Assembly: GCF_037325665.1 (NCBI RefSeq)
Contig: NC_090255.1
Location: 6,099,229 to 6,163,228, forward strand
DNA: 64,000 nt
Direction: 5' to 3'
Origin: Littorina saxatilis
Lineage: Eukaryota; Mollusca; Gastropoda; Littorinimorpha; Littorinidae
The notes under the pieces were generated by a model. The model had not been told where the DNA came from and did no database searches. It was given only the letters and a program-made list of their open reading frames with translations. Positions within the stretch are counted from its first letter, which is position 1. Each line of letters opens with the position of its first letter. The position numbers and the translations under genes are program-made. This document shows positions 49,918 through 62,818 of this stretch, one piece after another.

Positions 49918-49923
49918 ATGCAG
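49918..49923 (+). CDS. PDCL3: PDCL3 coding exon 1 (Met-Gln only)
   Basis: ATGCAG is followed by donor GTAAAT. The start is supported because Met-Gln followed by Asp from exon 2 reproduces the conserved MQD family start. The context AACAAGAACCATG is acceptable for initiation. Confidence 0.88.
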
Positions 49924-52900
49924 GTAAATTCCTGAAATGTACATGTATTTGAAAGGAGTAGACAGCAGAACCAAAGTATAATGACTTGAAGTATAATTCA
50001 CCGGTGTTTGGGAGACTTGGAGGGTGGTACTGGTACTGGTAGTGAAGTTTTACTAATTTTGATATCTGAGTAAGAACGTAGACATCAAAGTAAGAACGTT
50101 ACACTCATGGTGCCGATTTAGACTAAGCCAGTAAGCGTGATGTATTCTGTGTATAGTCAAAAGTGAAAACGTCATGGTGAATGATGTGTTTTATATGACT
50201 ATGATCGAGTAGTAAATGTAGCTGTAGTTGTACGTGTGCTACTGCTAGAAATGTAAGGCATTCACTTTTGGATTGTTGAACTTGTGTGTGTCAATGCATG
50301 TTTGAGACCTTTCGGTTGTGTTTTTCTTTAAAATTAAAGCTACCTTGATAATAAATGTTTTAAGATGTTTTGCAAAATTAACATCAACATATTTGTTACT
50401 CTCGACAGGATACCAACGCAGACACAGAATGGAATGACGCACTCCGTCGACACAACATCATTCCAGAGAAGGAGAAAGAGTTGACGGAAGATGACATCGT
50501 CAACTTAGTGGAACAGACGGTGCAGCAGAAGAACACTGGTAAGGATGTGATCGCATAGATAACATGCCTGTTGAAAAGTTATAATAATCTGATTAAAAGA
50601 GTACAGTGTTCCACCTCCAAATTCAGGAATATTCCCTTGTTTTCTCAGATTTTTCTATTCATAACCTCAGTAAATTTACCTCCATTTTCAGATTCCTCCA
50701 TTTTCAGATTCCTCCTTTTTCAGACATGATTTTGTCAGATTTTTGGAGGTCTTAAAAGGGGGGTTTCCATAGTGACTGTGCGTGAGACTCTGAGAGCGAG
50801 AAATAAAAAGACAAAAACATCTGTACTCACGTGTGAACGACAAAGTTACAATTTACAACAGTTTTGTTCCTAGTGTCTTCTTTTTTGTTTAGTTTTATAC
50901 TTGTTGTATTTACCTGAAGAAGACCATAGGGTCGTAACTGTTGTAAATTGTAACTTTTTTGTCTTCGTAAACACGTCAGTACAGCATTTTTGGTATTTTT
51001 TTAACATAATGAAAAGTAAGCACTCTAAATATTGGTAATACTGATAGTAATTGAGAGCTAGGCGGACCCAGTCTGACACTTGACTCTTGAGAGAATAGTA
51101 AATCATTTACAAAAAAAAGAAGACATTCATCCTCAATTCATTTTCCAGGAGACTGGTTCTGTATTTTAACTATTTAGCTGTCACTTATTGTCAATATGTA
51201 GAGGGATTATTACAACTGACTAGCTTTTCTATACCCCAAGTGATGTCCCTTGCCCGAACAATTGCAATACCAGAAACTAAAAAAATAAAAACCACCCACC
51301 AAAAAGCATGCAAATCATGGACTTACTTCTTTAAGTTGTTATAGATCTAGTTTTAAGCGCTCTGCCTCATTTGGCTATGATTCTTGACATAGATAAAAGG
51401 CGTTTGACATAACTACATTTGCCAAATCTGATGTGAGTACAGTGGAACATTCACAAATCTCAGAAAATTGGGTCTTGAAAAGGAGGGAGTCTTAAAATGG
51501 GGGTCATTTTACAGAGGTTATGAACAGAAAGTCTTAGAAAACAAGGTCTTAACCCTTAGGCTGGTTGTCGCGACATATGTCGCGCTACTTTACGTATACT
51601 GTCACCTGGTTGTCACGACATATGTCGCGCTAAGTTACTGGCTCAGTCTGTTTGGTCGGTTCCATTACCTCCCATGGATGCGAAAACCTATATGACCGTT
51701 TTTCTTTATTTTTCTCTCTGTTAATTCACCAGTGGCTATGTAACATGTGTTACAGAATTGCACCAGTGGCTATGTAACATGTTATAGAATTGCACCAGTG
51801 GCTATGTAACATGTGTTACAGAATTGCACCAGTGTAAGGGTTAAAAGGGGGATTCCAGTGTAATCCACAAAAAATAAAAATAAAGAGTGTTCATGACTTT
51901 CAAGTCTCTAATTTTTCAGGTAAAGGTTTAGACGAGATGACATTAGACGAACTTGATGAAAATGAAGACGACATTGATGAAGAAGAGGAGCGGATCTTTG
52001 AGGAATACAGGTAAGTTTGTAAACTTGTCTTTTTATTTGTTTTACAGCACTGTTTACTTAACTAATGTAGAAGTTGTATTTCTGTTTGGTTTATTAGCTG
52101 TAAGACTGCTTCAATAGATAAGAAAAAAATGTGGATATTGTCACTAAATTAAGAATACTTATAAAATGAGTATGGGTTGTTAAAGAGTGAATACCCTTGA
52201 TTTTTACTCAGGCAACCATTTGAGGGGTGTGTTGGAAACACGTGGACATGAGCGCGTGTAATTTTATTTGTCAGAGGTAAAGCAAGGGTACTCACTGGTT
52301 CGCAACCCAACTAGCAACAGAGTAACAGTGGTACCTGCGATGAAAGGACACCCTTGGGACCAATCAAAAGTGTCCTTACATTACAGGTGGCCTGTCATGA
52401 CAGGTATTTTGGTAGATTTAATACACAAAGGGACGCCAGACGAAGTCTTTTTAGGGAGGTGTCCTCTCATCAAAGGGGCCACACATCGCAGGTACCACTG
52501 CTTTTAAAAACAATCGTCTATTTACGATTTTGATTTCCTTTGTGTGTTTGACAGACGGCAGCGGCTGGCAGAGTTGAAACAGAAGCAGAGTCGCGCCAGG
52601 TTTGGCGAGGTCCAGGAAATCTCCAAGTCTGACTGGGTGCAGGAGGTGAACAAGGCGGGGGAGGGGGTGTGGGTGGTCATCCACGTCTACAAACAGGGGT
52701 GAGTCGTCTGGGTAATACACTGGAACATCCCTATTAAGACCTCCACAAATCTGAACGATTCCGGAGGGAGTCTTAAGGTATTTGGGGTACACTTGTAGAG
52801 GTGGTCTTTGAACGTATCTTCTTCTTCTACTGCGTTCGTGGGCTGAAACTCCCACGTACACTCGTGTTTTTTGCACGAGTGGAATTTTACCTGTATGACC

Positions 52901-55900
52901 GTTTTTTACCCCGCCATTTAGGCAGCCATACGCCGTTTTCGGAGGAAGCATGCTGGGTATTTTCGTGTTTCTATAACCCACCGAACTCTGACATGGATTA
53001 CAGGATCTTTTTCGTTGCGCACTTGGTCTTGTGCTTGCGTGTACACACGGGGGTGTTTGAACACCGAGGAGAGTCTGCACACAAAGTTGACTCTCAGAAA
53101 TAAATCTCTCGCCGAACGGGGGGACGAACTCATGCTGACAGCGGCCAACTGGATACAAATCCAGCGCGCTACCGACTGAGCTACATCCCCGCCCATGAAC
53201 TTATCTCATAATCGTTGATGAATGCAAGATGCTGGGAAATGATTGACGTAGAAATGAAATGACGTCAGCGTCAAAAGCCTGTTCCTTGGGTGAATAGAAC
53301 ACAAAGTGTGAGAGAGAAAGTGTGGCTGTATGTGACTTATGAAGAAAGCACACCAAAAAAAAAGAATTTTGGAACTTTAGCAGTCTTATCTATTTTTGGA
53401 TTTCAGATTGCATCATTTCTTACTTTCAATCATGTTTTTTCTTTTTCAGAATTCCTCTGTGCAGTCTCATCAACCAGTACCTGTCGACCTTGGCGCGGAA
53501 GTTTCCAGAAACCAAGTTCCTGAAAAGCATATCTTCAGTGTGCATCCCAAACTACCCTGACAAGAACCTTCCCACCATCTTCATCTACTTTGAAAACGAC
53601 ATGAAGAAACAGTTTGTGGGACCTCTGTCCTTTGGAGGCATGAATCTTAAATTGGAGGGTAAGTGAAGGTGTTTGTCACGAACTGAAACCTCTGCTGAAC
53701 AGTCCTTCTCAATCTTGGACTTAAAAAATGCGACCCTTTGACCGATCGAACCATGGGTTAGGGTTAGGTTGTTCACGACCTGATTAATCTCCCCATGTTA
53801 GCGCATGCGCATTGACCGCAATGAGAAGGATTGTTCAGGCAGAGTTTTCAATTGATGACATGTTTTTTGTCATTGCAGGGGAACCCCCCCCTTTTCATGC
53901 CCTGTTTTTGAGTCACTTGAGAAAAAGTGACTATGTAATCGGTCAGTGTTAGTCTGTCCGGCCGGCCGTCCGGCCGGCCGGCCGGCCGTAGACAGCACCT
54001 TAACGTTGGACTTTAAACTATCAAAGCGATCGGGCTCATATTTTGTTTAGTCGTGACCTCCAATGACCTCTACACTTTAACGATGGTTTCGTTGACCTTT
54101 GACCTTTTTCAAGGTCACAGGTCAGCGTCAAAGGAAAAATTAGACATTTTATATCTTTGACAAAGTTCATCGGATGTGATTGAAACTTTGTAGGATTATT
54201 CTTTACATCAAAGTATTTACATCTGTAGCCTTTTACGAACGTTATCAGAAAAACAAGGGAGATAACTAGCCTTTTCTGTTCGGCAACACACAACTTAACG
54301 TTGGGCTTTTCTCGGAAACTATAAAAGTGACCGGGCTCAAATTTTATGTGAACGTGACTCATTGTGTTGTGAATAGCAATTTCTTCCTGTCCATCTGATG
54401 CCTCATATAATATTCAGAACTGCGAAAGTGACTCGATCGAGCGTTTGCTCTTCTTGTTTCAGACCTTCTGTTCATAACCTCTCAATTTAGCACCTCTTTT
54501 ATAGACTTCCTCACCGCCCTGATATGGCCCTTCGTGGTCGGCTGGGCGTTAAGCAAACAAAAAAAAAAAACAAAAAAATAGACTTCCTCCTGTTTAAGAC
54601 CCTCTTTTTTAAGATTTTGTGTTGATAACCTGTGTGAATTTAGCCCGATTCCCATCTGTAAGACTTCCTCCTGGGTAAGACCTCATTTTCTCAGATATTT
54701 GGAAACCCGCCGCAGGTTAGGGGGAGTCCCATATTGGTTGGAACGAGAAAGAATTTACCCGATGCTCCCTAGCATGTCGTAAGAGGCGACTAACGGATTC
54801 TGTTTCTCCTTTTACCCTTGTTAAGTGTTTCTTGTATAGAATATAGTCAATTTTTGTAAAGATTTTAGTCAAGCAGTATGTAAGAAATGTTAAGTCCTTT
54901 GTACTGGAAACTTGCATTCTCCCAGTAAGGTCATATATTGTACTACGTTGCAAGCCCCTGGAGCAAATTTTTGATTAGTGCTTTTGTGAACAAGAAACAA
55001 TTAACAAGTGGCTCTATCCCATCTCCCCCCTTTCCCCGTCGCGATATAACCTTCGTGGTTGAAAACGACGTTAAACACCAAATAAAACAAGAAAGAAAGA
55101 TGTTTGAAGGTCTGTAATGAGGTTCCAGTGTACTTGAAAAAATTGCGATTTTGTGAAGAGTACAGTGGAACCCACATTTTAAAGGCTGCCATATTCGTAG
55201 CGTTCATTAATTAATTCATATTGTTTACATGTGCCAATAATGTTATAAAACTGTACCTAAGGGGATATAATAACGATTGGCTGTAGCTTTCGAACACAGA
55301 AAAAAATATTTCAGTATTGCAAAGGGGTGTTGATAGTGTCGAATGTAAACAGAACAGTCTCAGACGCCATCTTTGGTTTACGAAACGTCACGAAGTGACG
55401 TCAACGGTCTAAAAATAGCCCAAGTCCTGGAGAACTGTTGCTAAACAATGCAATAAAGAATTAGTTATTTCTCGAATTGGTAAGGACTTCAAACCTAAAA
55501 CTTTGCAGGAAGCTTAATTTATACATCCCCGCCACGATGGGAAAAGCCCTGGAAGTAATTAAACTAATTAAATAGGACTATGTCAGCCTTTAAGACCTCC
55601 AAGAAAATCAGGTCAGAAAAAGAAGGGAGTCTTGAAATGGAGGTAAGTAATTACAGACATGATAGACACAAAATCTGAGACAATCTGGTCTCAAAGAAGG
55701 TGGGAGTCTTAGAATAGAGGTACATTCACAGACATGGAGAGGCAATCTGGTCTTAAAGAAGGTGGGAGTCTTAGAATAGAGGTACATTCACACACATTAT
55801 GGAGAGACAATCTGGTCTTAAAGAAGGTGGGAGTCTTAGAATAGAGGTACATTCACAGACATTATGGAGAGACAATCTGGTCTTATAGAAGGTGGGAGTC

Positions 55901-58061
55901 TTAGAGTAGAGGTACATTCACACACATTATGGAGAGACAATCTGGTCTTAAAGAAGGTGGGAGTCTTAGAATAGAGGTACATTCACACACATTATGGAGA
56001 GAAAATCTGAGAAAGCAAGGTCTTAAAGAAGCAAAGTGTGAAACTTGGTGGGTCTTAAGCGGGTATCCACAGTAATAGCAGTATTTGTGAATAACGCTTC
56101 AGCTGTCAAACTAAGAATAAGATGTTTCACTATTTATGTTTAAAATTGAAAGAATAGCATTTCTGCAGTGAAAAGCTGAACAATCGTGGGTCACGTGCTA
56201 ATTCCTTTCCTCCGAGTCTGTGTCCTAATTGTTTGAATAAGACAAACAACTTCAATACAATTTTGTAGAAGCTATAATCTGATCAAAGAAAAATAGTGTT
56301 TCTAGAAACACTTTTGATAGATGGTACACAAAGTGGTTAAATTTGAAACTTTAAAGATCAGCTATTGTGTAGCCTGTGTGCATTTTGTTGTGAAAGTAAC
56401 ATGTAATGTCACTGCTATATGGTAACCAGCAGGACAAATGCTGCAAGCTGTAAAAGCAAAAAGCTTCATTAACGTGATCTCATTTATCACTTTTTCCTGG
56501 AACGCTGCAATGCAGGTACCATTTGAATTAAATACTCGGATTATAAAAGACGATGTCGTGCATGTGCACTCCTGTGACTGTGAAGATGTGCACCTGACCA
56601 CTGCCGACGCCGCTGCGCTGCCAGCCCTCCAATCCTCCTCCGCCTCCCCCCCCCCCCCCCCCCTCTGAAGAGAGAAACTTTTAGTTGTGGCTTGGCTCTT
56701 CTAAAAAAAAAGTAAACTTGCCCCCCCCCCCCCCCCTTCAATCCCCAGATCCGACCCCCCCACCACCACCACCCCCATTCCCACCACCACCGCCAACTCC
56801 ACAACTACCACTACCACTAGCCCTACATCATCAACACCAACCCAACCACCATCCCCAGCACCCCCATCATCCCCCATCACCACCACACAAACCCCTTCCT
56901 TACCCCCTAAAAGAAAGAATTATAGCGAACCTCACGTTTATTGAATACTGCCTATATAGTGCAAGGCCAGTTCAGTGCCTGGTGTTCACATGTAGCAAGC
57001 ACATAATGCCAGTGATATTACAGACTCTCTATCGCTCCTATGAGGAGAAGAAATGAAGAAGAAAAAGTTAACCGGACAGTTCAGGAAATTTCTAGAAGCA
57101 AAGGGAGGTAACTCTTACTTTGTTATACATTGAAGGGAGGTATCTCTTCTAATGCAGGCACGCCTGATCAGTCTTTACAGAATATATAGAGTCGATGTTA
57201 GACCTGGTTTTCAAGTATCTAGAATTTTCCTAAGGAAAGGAGATAACTCAAGTCAAAAAGTTATTTTTCAGCAAAAAGAGTGTGTTGATGGTGATGCTTT
57301 CACACTGTCAGTCCCAGCCTTTTAATCCAAATGTATGAGCTCACACTTTCATCTATTGCTTATTCTCATTGGAATAAGATTCTAGAAGTTTCTGAGAGAG
57401 AGGGGAGATCAAAAACACCCGGGCGAAGCCGGGCCTGACTGCTAGTAATATTGAAAAGCAGAGTATGACAAGAATATTACTGTCAAGAGCTAACCAGAAA
57501 AATCCCAAGTCAACCAGTTAAATGACTGTCATTAATTAGGTTTAGATCCCCCCACAAACAAAATTTGTTTCCAATGACAAGGCGAACAGAATTAGGTCGG
57601 TAGGCAGGTACGTAGTTTTGTTGTTTTGTTTTTGTTTGATTGAACATTTTTTATATATTTTTTTCACAGACATGTGGCTATTTATTGGCCGGAAATCATG
57701 CGAACTGTGTTCTCTGGACGTCTTAGAAGAGTGACTTTCTTTGCAAAGTCTGCAACAAATTTCATAATTTTTGTGAAAAATATTTTTTGAAGGGTAAGAA
57801 GAGTTTGGTCGGGAGGTAAAAATAAGGTTGGTGGGGGAACTTTTTTTGCCTAATGAAATAGAGAGAAAAAAAATCAAATGAGAAAAACCATGAAATCAAA
57901 TCCATGTACTATTTCTTTGTTTTGCAGAGATGGAGTGGATGCTGCATAAGACTGGCGCCATCAAATCCGACATTGAAGAACCACCCAAGCGTGAAATCCG
58001 TGACGTCATGGAATCATCCATACGAAGCAGCAACATGGGCAATGACAGCGACAGTGATTGA
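49918..58061 (+). CDS. PDCL3: Phosducin-like protein 3 (PDCL3/VIAF type), complete, 237 aa
   Basis: PDCL3 proteins are cytosolic co-chaperones that work with the CCT chaperonin and have a thioredoxin fold without the redox cysteine pair. Exons: 49918-49923, 50409-50538, 51920-52010, 52555-52698, 53450-53658, 57928-58061, all GT-AG, phases consistent. The N-terminus [20 protein letters not shown] matches human [20 protein letters not shown]. Then comes an acidic helix ([20 protein letters not shown]) and [10 protein letters not shown]...RFGEVQEIS. The thioredoxin-like domain is at ~85-190 ([67 protein letters not shown]). The Ser/Asp-rich tail ends NDSDSD, as in the family. The length equals the usual ~239. 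The first exon encodes only Met-Gln. Confidence 0.95.
50409..50538 (+). CDS. PDCL3: PDCL3 coding exon 2
   Basis: The acceptor CTCGACAG precedes and the donor GTAAGG follows. It encodes [20 protein letters not shown] and [20 protein letters not shown]; ends one base into Gly. Confidence 0.95.
51438..51862. mobile_element. TA-MITE (CAGTGGAACC family) split by a piggyBac-type MITE
   Basis: It starts TACAGTGGAACATTCACAAA and ends GGGGGATTCCAGTGTA; interrupted at 51553-51840. It lies in PDCL3 intron 2. A further copy of the family is at 50602-50773 in the same intron. Confidence 0.65.
51553..51840. mobile_element. piggyBac-type MITE with GCGACATATGTCGC palindromes
   Basis: TTAA at 51549-51552 and 51841-51844; ends CCCTTAGGCTGG and CCAGTGTAAGGG. 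Two near-palindromes CGCGACATATGTCGCG / CACGACATATGTCGCG are followed by three copies of a ~35-bp unit containing CCAGTGGCTATGTAACATG. Confidence 0.75.
51920..52010 (+). CDS. PDCL3: PDCL3 coding exon 3 (acidic helix)
   Basis: The acceptor ATTTTTCAG precedes and the donor GTAAGT follows. It encodes [20 protein letters not shown] followed by [11 protein letters not shown], matching the family MTLEELEDHEDEF region. Confidence 0.95.
52170..52523. mobile_element. MITE related to 4626-5295, carrying a CAGTGGTACC MITE
   Basis: GAAAGAGTGAATACCC-like left sequence, AAGCAAGGGTACTCACTGG and the right end CAATCGTCTATT match the 4626 family. At 52326-52500 sits a 175-bp MITE with perfect 17-bp ends CAGTGGTACCTGCGATG and CATCGCAGGTACCACTG. 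Confidence 0.6.
52555..52698 (+). CDS. PDCL3: PDCL3 coding exon 4
   Basis: The acceptor TGTTTGACAG precedes and the donor GTGAGT follows. It encodes [20 protein letters not shown], then [18 protein letters not shown], the first strand of the thioredoxin-like fold. Confidence 0.95.
52818..53194 (-). mobile_element. tRNA-derived SINE, family C (reverse)
   Basis: The reverse head ends GAGCTACATCCCCGCC; the body is nearly identical to 25145-25492. Flanking TGAACGTATCT and TGAACTTATCT are probably a one-mismatch target duplication. It is in PDCL3 intron 4. Confidence 0.85.
53450..53658 (+). CDS. PDCL3: PDCL3 coding exon 5 (thioredoxin-like core)
   Basis: The acceptor TCTTTTTCAG precedes and the donor GTAAGT follows. 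It encodes [40 protein letters not shown] and [16 protein letters not shown] and [10 protein letters not shown] are highly conserved in the family. Confidence 0.96.
53905..54459 (-). repeat. 555-bp dispersed repeat, copy 2
   Basis: It is the inverted partner of 40494-41056, with the same 108-residue frame. It sits inside a TA-MITE in PDCL3 intron 5. Confidence 0.8.
54708..55098 (+). mobile_element. SINE-like repeat, family F
   Basis: It starts CGCCGCAGGTTAGGGGGAGT and ends ACGTTAAACACCAAATAAAA CAAGAAAGA. It lies in PDCL3 intron 5, same orientation as the gene. Confidence 0.8.
55161..56074. mobile_element. TA-MITE with nested piggyBac-type MITE and internal tandem repeat
   Basis: The left end is TACAGTGGAACCCACATTTT and the right end GCGGGTATCCACAGTA. 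At 55183-55589 a TTAA-flanked MITE (ends AGGCTGCCATATTCG and, reversed, AGGCTGACATAGTCC) is inserted. At 55620-56010 about six ~64-bp units (GACAATCTGGTCTTAAAGAA GGTGGGAGTC) have expanded from the MITE's own interior. Confidence 0.75.
57928..58061 (+). CDS. PDCL3: PDCL3 coding exon 6 (C-terminus and stop)
   Basis: The acceptor TTGTTTTGCAG precedes [40 protein letters not shown] and DSD, then TGA at 58059-58061. The intron before it (4.3 kb) holds a 555-bp repeat, a SINE and nested MITEs. Confidence 0.95.
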
Positions 58062-61000
58062 TATTAATCTGACTTTCTGGTTTTTGATTGCTGTTAAAGA
58101 TCGCCAATATTTTAACAAACGCAGTATGGATTGGGAAAAACACTCTTGGTTGAATCGGTACTTCCCACTAAGTGGATATGTTGAAAGGGACATAATTTGT
58201 CTTTTGTCAGCAAAGGGACATAACTTGTCTTTGGTCAGCTAGCTTGTTTCTGGCTGGATAGAGTCCCTTTGATTTACGTCCACATTTTAACAAATGCAGG
58301 ATGGATTGGGAAAACACTCTTGGATAATGTAAGAAGGGACATAACTCGTTCTTGGTCACTTAGCTTATTTGTTGGCTGGGGATCTGTTTAACTACACCCG
58401 ATCATTGCTTTTGTTTAAATTTGGAATCTTTGATGTGGTATACGAGAGTGAGTGTGATCCTTTGGTTGGTTGTGCTTTTTTTTCTTTAAACGCTGTTTTA
58501 TTTCTTATTGAAGAGTCAGGAAAAATGGCAGCTTGTTTCAGCATTTTGCTCCATTATTTTTCCCCTTTTCTTTGAAAATAATCCAAAAAATAATTTATGT
58601 TGGTGATTGACACTTGCATGTACCATCCTTGTTTATGATAGGGTGCGTGTAAGAGGGGAGAGAGTATATGTGAGAGAGAGAGAGAGTATACATGTGAGAG
58701 AGAGAGTATACATGTTAGAGAGAGAGTATACATGTGTGAGAGAGAGAGAGTATACATGTGAGAGAGAGAGAGTATACATGTGAGAGAGGGAGAGTATACA
58801 TGTGAGAGAGAGAGAGAGAGTATACATGAGAGAGAGAGAGTATACATGTGAGAGTGTGTTTGAGAGGTGGAGGGATGAACATTGTACGAGTGAATTTTAA
58901 TCTTTCTTTTTGTACCCAAAATATGCATTTAATTTTTGAGAAAAAAAGTGTATGAAACCAAACCAGTTTTGTCGTTTGTGTGTGAATAGTTCTGTGTATT
59001 TTGAACTTTTAAAACTCTTTTTGATGGAGTAAGACCATTTTGTTTTGGAGATTTGGTGTCTGTGTAGGCCTTTTGCAGGGAGAAAAAGGCAATGGGACAT
59101 TTGTCCCCCTCAGCTAAATTCCGATGGGACATAGTCAAAGGCTAGAAGCGTCAAAGATGCATGTACGCGTTTTTGACCAAAGATGCAAAATGGTGCAAAA
59201 TGGTGCAATCTGAGAATTAGCCACTATATCGTGTTATCTGTGTGTGTGTGTGTGTAATCCGATGTATAGTGTACATTTGGTTGCGCAGTGGTATGTAAGC
59301 TCAATGCACCCTTTGTCGCACTGAAGGGAATTGTGATGGGACATTTTCAGATTTAACGCGTCAGTGGCGCACGGCGCACTAGTAGATGAAACCCTGCTTT
59401 TGACAGAGTGGCATAGTGACAAAATTAATAATGTTTTATGGAGGTTTGATCCCCAGTCTATCTTGAAAGAACATCACTTGCTCTCGTAATGGACTTTCAC
59501 TCACATGTAGAATGATAGACAAGAGTTCACTGGCACAGACCGACGAATCACTTGATGCAACATGAAACTCTGGAAAAGCATGTCTGTCGATTCATCCAAG
59601 CCCGGGAGGCCACACCAATAGTACAATGCAATCTACATCAGTATGTCTCCATGATAACAAAGTACAAAAACAAGTACGTCCTCTCTCTCCGAGATAGTTC
59701 TCAGTTCTCTCCCAAAATCTCAAATGCTATCATGTACATGGGGATGGGTGGCGTCAAAAGCCACCAATCAAGAGTTAGCTAACAAAACTGACATCACTTC
59801 TCATTGGTCAGTAAAGACAAGGAAAGCGGGGGGGGGGGGGGGGGGGGGTAGGAGACTAAAACCTCCAAGCCACCTGGCATCTTCTATGATCTACCCTTGA
59901 CAAAACGCCGAGTCCAACGATACCCAGACAGGCTGGCGGCACATTGCATAACGACCACCTGGGGCCCAAGGTACCCCGGGGTCTCTCTCTGGGAGGGCGG
60001 CTTGACGTCAGAGGAAAACATAATTATCACTCAATCAATCAATATGAGGCTTATATCGCGCGTAGTCCGTGGGTACAGTTCTAAGCGCAGGGATTTATTA
60101 TTTTATTTTAATTTTTTTATTTAATGCAATTCATATCGTGCACATTTTCAAGGCACAGGGATTTATTTAATGCCGTGTGAGATGGAATTTTTTTACACAA
60201 TACATCACGCATTCACATCGGCCAGCAGATCGCAGCCATTTTGGCGCATATCCTACTTTTCACGGCCTATTATTCCAAGTCACACGGGTATTTTGGTGGA
60301 CATTTTTATCTATGCCTATACAATTTTTGCCAGGAAAGACCCTTTTGTCAATCGTGGGATCTTTAACGTGCACATCCCAATGTAGTGTACACGAAGGGAC
60401 CTCGGTTTTTCGTCTCATCCGAAAGACTAGCACTTGAACCCACCACCTAGGTTAGGAAAGGGGGGAGAAAATTGGTAACGCCCTGACCCAGGGTCGAAAT
60501 CGCAACCTCTCGCTTCCGAGCGCAAGTGCGTTACCACTCGGCCACCCAGTCCTCCATTTTTTGAGGATTGTCTGTTCATAACCTGTGTAAATTTACCCCC
60601 TTTTAAGACCTGCTTATTTAAGATTTTTGAAGGTCTTAAAATGAGATTCCACTGTACCCCTAAACCAAACAAACTCTCACCACGTAGTAAAACGCGACCA
60701 CGCATTGTACGTGGTCAGCAAAGCTTATCCAATCGGCCACAGCCCTTGCACTTTTACCAGGTTTCGCTTGATCAGCGACGAAGTCAATCTTTCTCGCTAG
60801 AGTACGTTGACCACTACACACATTGCTATGTCACTGTGTTGGTTCGAGTGAATGTATGGCGACTATGACTGACCTGTTGCCTGTAATGCTTGGTCGGTGA
60901 ATTTTCTTGGTTCATTCATAATGCAGACTTAGTCGGTTAACTTCTTTGGTTCATGAATAATGCAGGATTTTGTGTGAGGATTGGGGAGACATATTGTGAT

Positions 61001-61233
61001 CAAACATGTGTTTGCACCGGGTCAAAGATTGTTTGACCAAAATGTTAATCAGTTGCACGGAAAAAAATTAATGTGGTCGCCACACTGCCACCTCAACTTT
61101 TTTTTAAAGCCGGATGTGGCGTCATCTATGATATTTATGGAAAATTCGTCTGGAAAAAAGTACATACAATTTTATAAACATCTCTTTAGTAGTTTTCTTG
61201 AAACGCTCTCTCCACACACCCACACCCACGCAG

Positions 61234-61275
<42 letters not shown>

Positions 61276-61780
61276 ACACACACACTGACACATGCGCGTG
61301 CGAAACACATTTACGTGAAAAGCTTTACTTACTCTCGTCAGCGCAATCAGTCACATACTCTTCAGTGAAGTTTGTCTCACACTCTTTATTTTTATTTCTG
61401 TCACAGTCTCCCGCAAAATTATACACACACTTGCTAATCACATAAGTTATACACAGCTCAGTGAAACGACGACGTAATCTTCAATCAAATTAGTGAACAC
61501 TCATCACTGACATTAGTGAAACACTCTTCAATATATAAGTTATGCACTCCTCAGTGAAATTAAATACAGAGTCTTCTGTGAAATTTCTCATACTCCTCAG
61601 AGCAGATGGCACACACCCTTCGGTGAAGTTAGTTCAACACTCATCACTGGAATGAAATGTCACTTTTAATGTTTTGTTCATTCGTCCTTTTACCCCTTTT
61701 ATGAATGATGCAGAAATTGTTGTTTTACCTTGTCTATAAGGCTTTTTATTAGCTAATGACAATAAAGTGTCAAAGCGTCA
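58062..61780 (+). other. PDCL3 downstream region and possible 3' UTR
   Basis: No coding exon was recognised. An AATAAA at 61761-61766 is a distal poly(A) candidate. The stretch includes GTATACATGTGAGAGAGAGA repeats (58660-58860), a 21-G run (59828-59848), SINE E (60041-60553) and a TA-MITE end near 60656. Confidence 0.3.
60041..60553 (-). mobile_element. tRNA-derived SINE, family E (reverse), longest copy
   Basis: It ends CGGCCACCCAGTCCT, the reverse of the family E head, and begins GAGGCTTATATCGCGCGTAG. It has an extra internal piece near 60100-60160 relative to 4790-5224. Confidence 0.8.
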
Positions 61781-62562
61781 AGCGTCTCTCCAGTTTCAAA
61801 GTTTTCGTCTGTTACCCCTTAAAACTTTCTCTCTCGCTCTCCAGTTTCAAAGTTGTCGTCTGCTACTCTTTCGGCTCTCATTGGTCGAAGACTCAAAGCA
61901 CTGTTTAAACACCCGGATAAAGCGACGTCGAAATTTGGGAACGGCGACCAGAAAAACTAGGGGCTTTATCGTCGCGTGAAAATAGTACAGATCTGTCCAC
62001 AGATAACGGTCCACAAATGTCGACGTGCTAGGTACTATATGTGTATCTGCCTGGAAATAAAGAAGTGACAAAGAAACAAAATTAATAATCGATTTCAGTT
62101 TTGAAAATAGTACTTTTTCAGCAAAACCTTAACAATTGTTTGATATTTGAACATATTGAAAATACATCCCTTCTCATGAAAACCATGTTGTTGATAACGA
62201 AGGAATGTGTCTCGCATTTCTGACTTTTTCTGATAAAAATCAAAAACAAACTGTCTGTCCCTTCCCGGGAATTAACTGACTTAACCCCCTTCGTGTGCTT
62301 GTCCCTCTCCATTCACCCACCAGAAAAAAACTGTGAATCGCACCCACAGATAACTTCGTTTCTGCTGAGCGTGCGTGCGCCTGCACAAGTGTATGATAGC
62401 GTGCGTGTGTATGCGCGTTTGTGTGTAAAGTAATAATAACATAATAATAATGCATAATATTTATATAGTGCACACGTATCCAGGATTTAACCCTGCTAAA
62501 AGCGCTGTACAATCCAAATACTACGACAACAAAACATTATTTCACGTGCAATCTCACACATA

Positions 62563-62818
62563 TGTGACCCTCCACCACGGAATGAGTCGCATGTCACCTT
62601 TGCATGATTTTCTTATTTTTTACATTTTCCTAAAGAGTTTTTTATGCTCTATCCAGTGGTGAAAACCGTGTTACAAAAGAGCGAAAACTGTTTAAGTTAT
62701 AAGCCTGTGACTAAGGTGACCCTCACACTGTTACCAGACACTCCCCGGACTTATATTAAGCCTAGCGCAGAACCGCGCGAGGTGACATGCGACTCATTTC
62801 GTGGTGGAGGGTCACATA
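62563..62818. mobile_element. MITE with TGTGACCCTCCACCACGG ends
   Basis: TGTGACCCTCCACCACGGAA TGAGTCGCATGTCACC at left is inverted at right as GGTGACATGCGACTCATTTC GTGGTGGAGGGTCACA. A half copy is at 63581-63690. The stretch 61781-62562 holds no recognised feature beyond short CA-rich sequence. Confidence 0.75.

Noticed and set aside
59552-59782. 76-residue frame MMQHETLEKHVCRFIQ... downstream of PDCL3
   Set aside because: No family resemblance, no splice partner, similar length to other chance frames in the region.
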